Source of the DNA: Planctomycetaceae bacterium | Lineage (GTDB): Bacteria; Planctomycetota; Planctomycetia; Planctomycetales; Planctomycetaceae | Reading direction: 5' to 3' | Assembly (NCBI GenBank): GCA_015487825.1 | Contig: WFOZ01000077.1 | Coordinates: 1-5,531 of the forward strand | Length of the DNA: 5,531 nt | Shown here: one piece after another, positions 5,129 through 5,531 of the stretch | Position numbering within the stretch: the stretch's first letter is position 1 | How the letters are laid out: every line of letters starts with the position of its first letter | Made by a program: the position numbers and the translations under genes | The notes under the pieces: model-generated | What the model saw: only the letters and a program-made list of their open reading frames with translations | What the model was told of the DNA's origin: nothing | Database searches by the model: none

Positions 5129-5531
5129 ATGGCTACAGGATTATCACAACATATAGAGATCGAACCTCGAGCTGAATTTGCGGATATCGTTAAAACAAAC
5201 GAGCAATACGCGAACCCCCAGGTTGAAGGTGTTGGCAACGGCATCAACAGTTGGTTTGATCGATTAATGGTTCAGTCAGGGGCGCCATTTGTGCCGCTGG
5301 CGGCAATGCTGTTATGTATGCTTGGAGCGATTACACTGGGTGGAAGTGTTTTAGTATTTCTACAAAATCCTCTGGCAGCAGGTTTAGCGGCTTTTGTTGG
5401 CTTTTTAATTCCAATTGGTGGTTTGATGCTTGCCCGCTCACGTCGGCAAACACTTATTTCCAACCAGCTTCCTGCCATGATTGACGAACTGGCCCGAGCG
5501 GCGAGAACCGGAAGGTCACTCGATCAATGCC
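5129..5531 (+). CDS. tadB: Tad inner-membrane platform protein TadB, N-terminal part, cut by window end
   Basis: The first 134 residues of a T2SSF-family membrane protein. TadB and TadC form the inner-membrane platform on which the ATPase acts. After a polar N-terminus of about 40 residues come the typical amphipathic NSWFDRLMVQSGAPF (40-54), two hydrophobic segments (about 54-77 and 82-102), a basic turn (RSRR, 103-106), and the start of the cytoplasmic T2SSF domain. This shows the conserved pattern QLPAMIDELARAARTGRSL (113-131). The frame is open to the last base, so the C-terminal half and its two further membrane helices lie outside. Position directly after tadA is the usual one for tadB; tadC would be expected next. 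The ATG at 5129 has GAGG 8 bases upstream. Confidence 0.9.
   Translation, partial: MATGLSQHIEIEPRAEFADIVKTNEQYANPQVEGVGNGINSWFDRLMVQSGAPFVPLAAMLLCMLGAITLGGSVLVFLQNPLAAGLAAFVGFLIPIGGLMLARSRRQTLISNQLPAMIDELARAARTGRSLDQC

Noticed and set aside
5272..5478. Minus-strand 68-residue open frame
   Set aside because: It lies wholly opposite the tadB coding region, which has a clear start, binding site and T2SSF pattern.

Overview
The window is a stretch of a Tad (tight adherence, Flp-type IVc) pilus assembly locus, with every gene on the + strand. The style of the proteins suggests Planctomycetota: a TadE-like pseudopilin, a CpaB with a long low-complexity C-terminal tail, and a TadG-like protein whose GD.YFGYNYYDAETG.STF and NPINLFF segments resemble those I remember from planctomycetes. 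GC content is moderate by eye and two genes start with GTG. This taxonomic call is an inference from recalled family features, not from any marker gene.

Layout: 1-411 is the C-terminal part of an A24 prepilin peptidase (TadV/CpaA) that begins before the window. 534-941 is a TadE-like pseudopilin with an Ala(-1)/Phe(+1)/Glu(+5) cleavage motif. 1107-2153 is the periplasmic SAF-domain protein CpaB/RcpC, ending in an unusual Asp/Tyr-rich and GGGYRG-repeat tail. 2240-3481 is a TadG-like membrane-anchored protein. 3679-5028 is the secretion ATPase CpaF/TadA with all expected motifs. 5129-5531 is the start of the inner-membrane platform protein TadB, cut by the window end.

How they fit together: the peptidase matures the Flp pilin and pseudopilins such as TadE; TadA drives pilus assembly through the TadB(/TadC) platform; CpaB links to the outer-membrane secretin; TadE and TadG probably initiate or decorate the pilus. 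The Flp pilin, the secretin (RcpA/CpaC), TadZ/CpaE and TadC are not in the window. The secretin and TadZ, which often sit near CpaB and CpaF, are absent from the space between them.

The genes are not tightly packed. They are separated by gaps of 122, 165, 86, 197 and 100 bases that hold no credible small gene. Four of the five gaps contain one or more perfect or near-perfect inverted repeats, including a pair of related hairpins at 5046-5093 that can also pair with each other. There is no tRNA, rRNA, CRISPR array or mobile element. I found no clearly new system. The most distinctive points are the CpaB tail, the hairpin-rich spacers and the shortened gene order.
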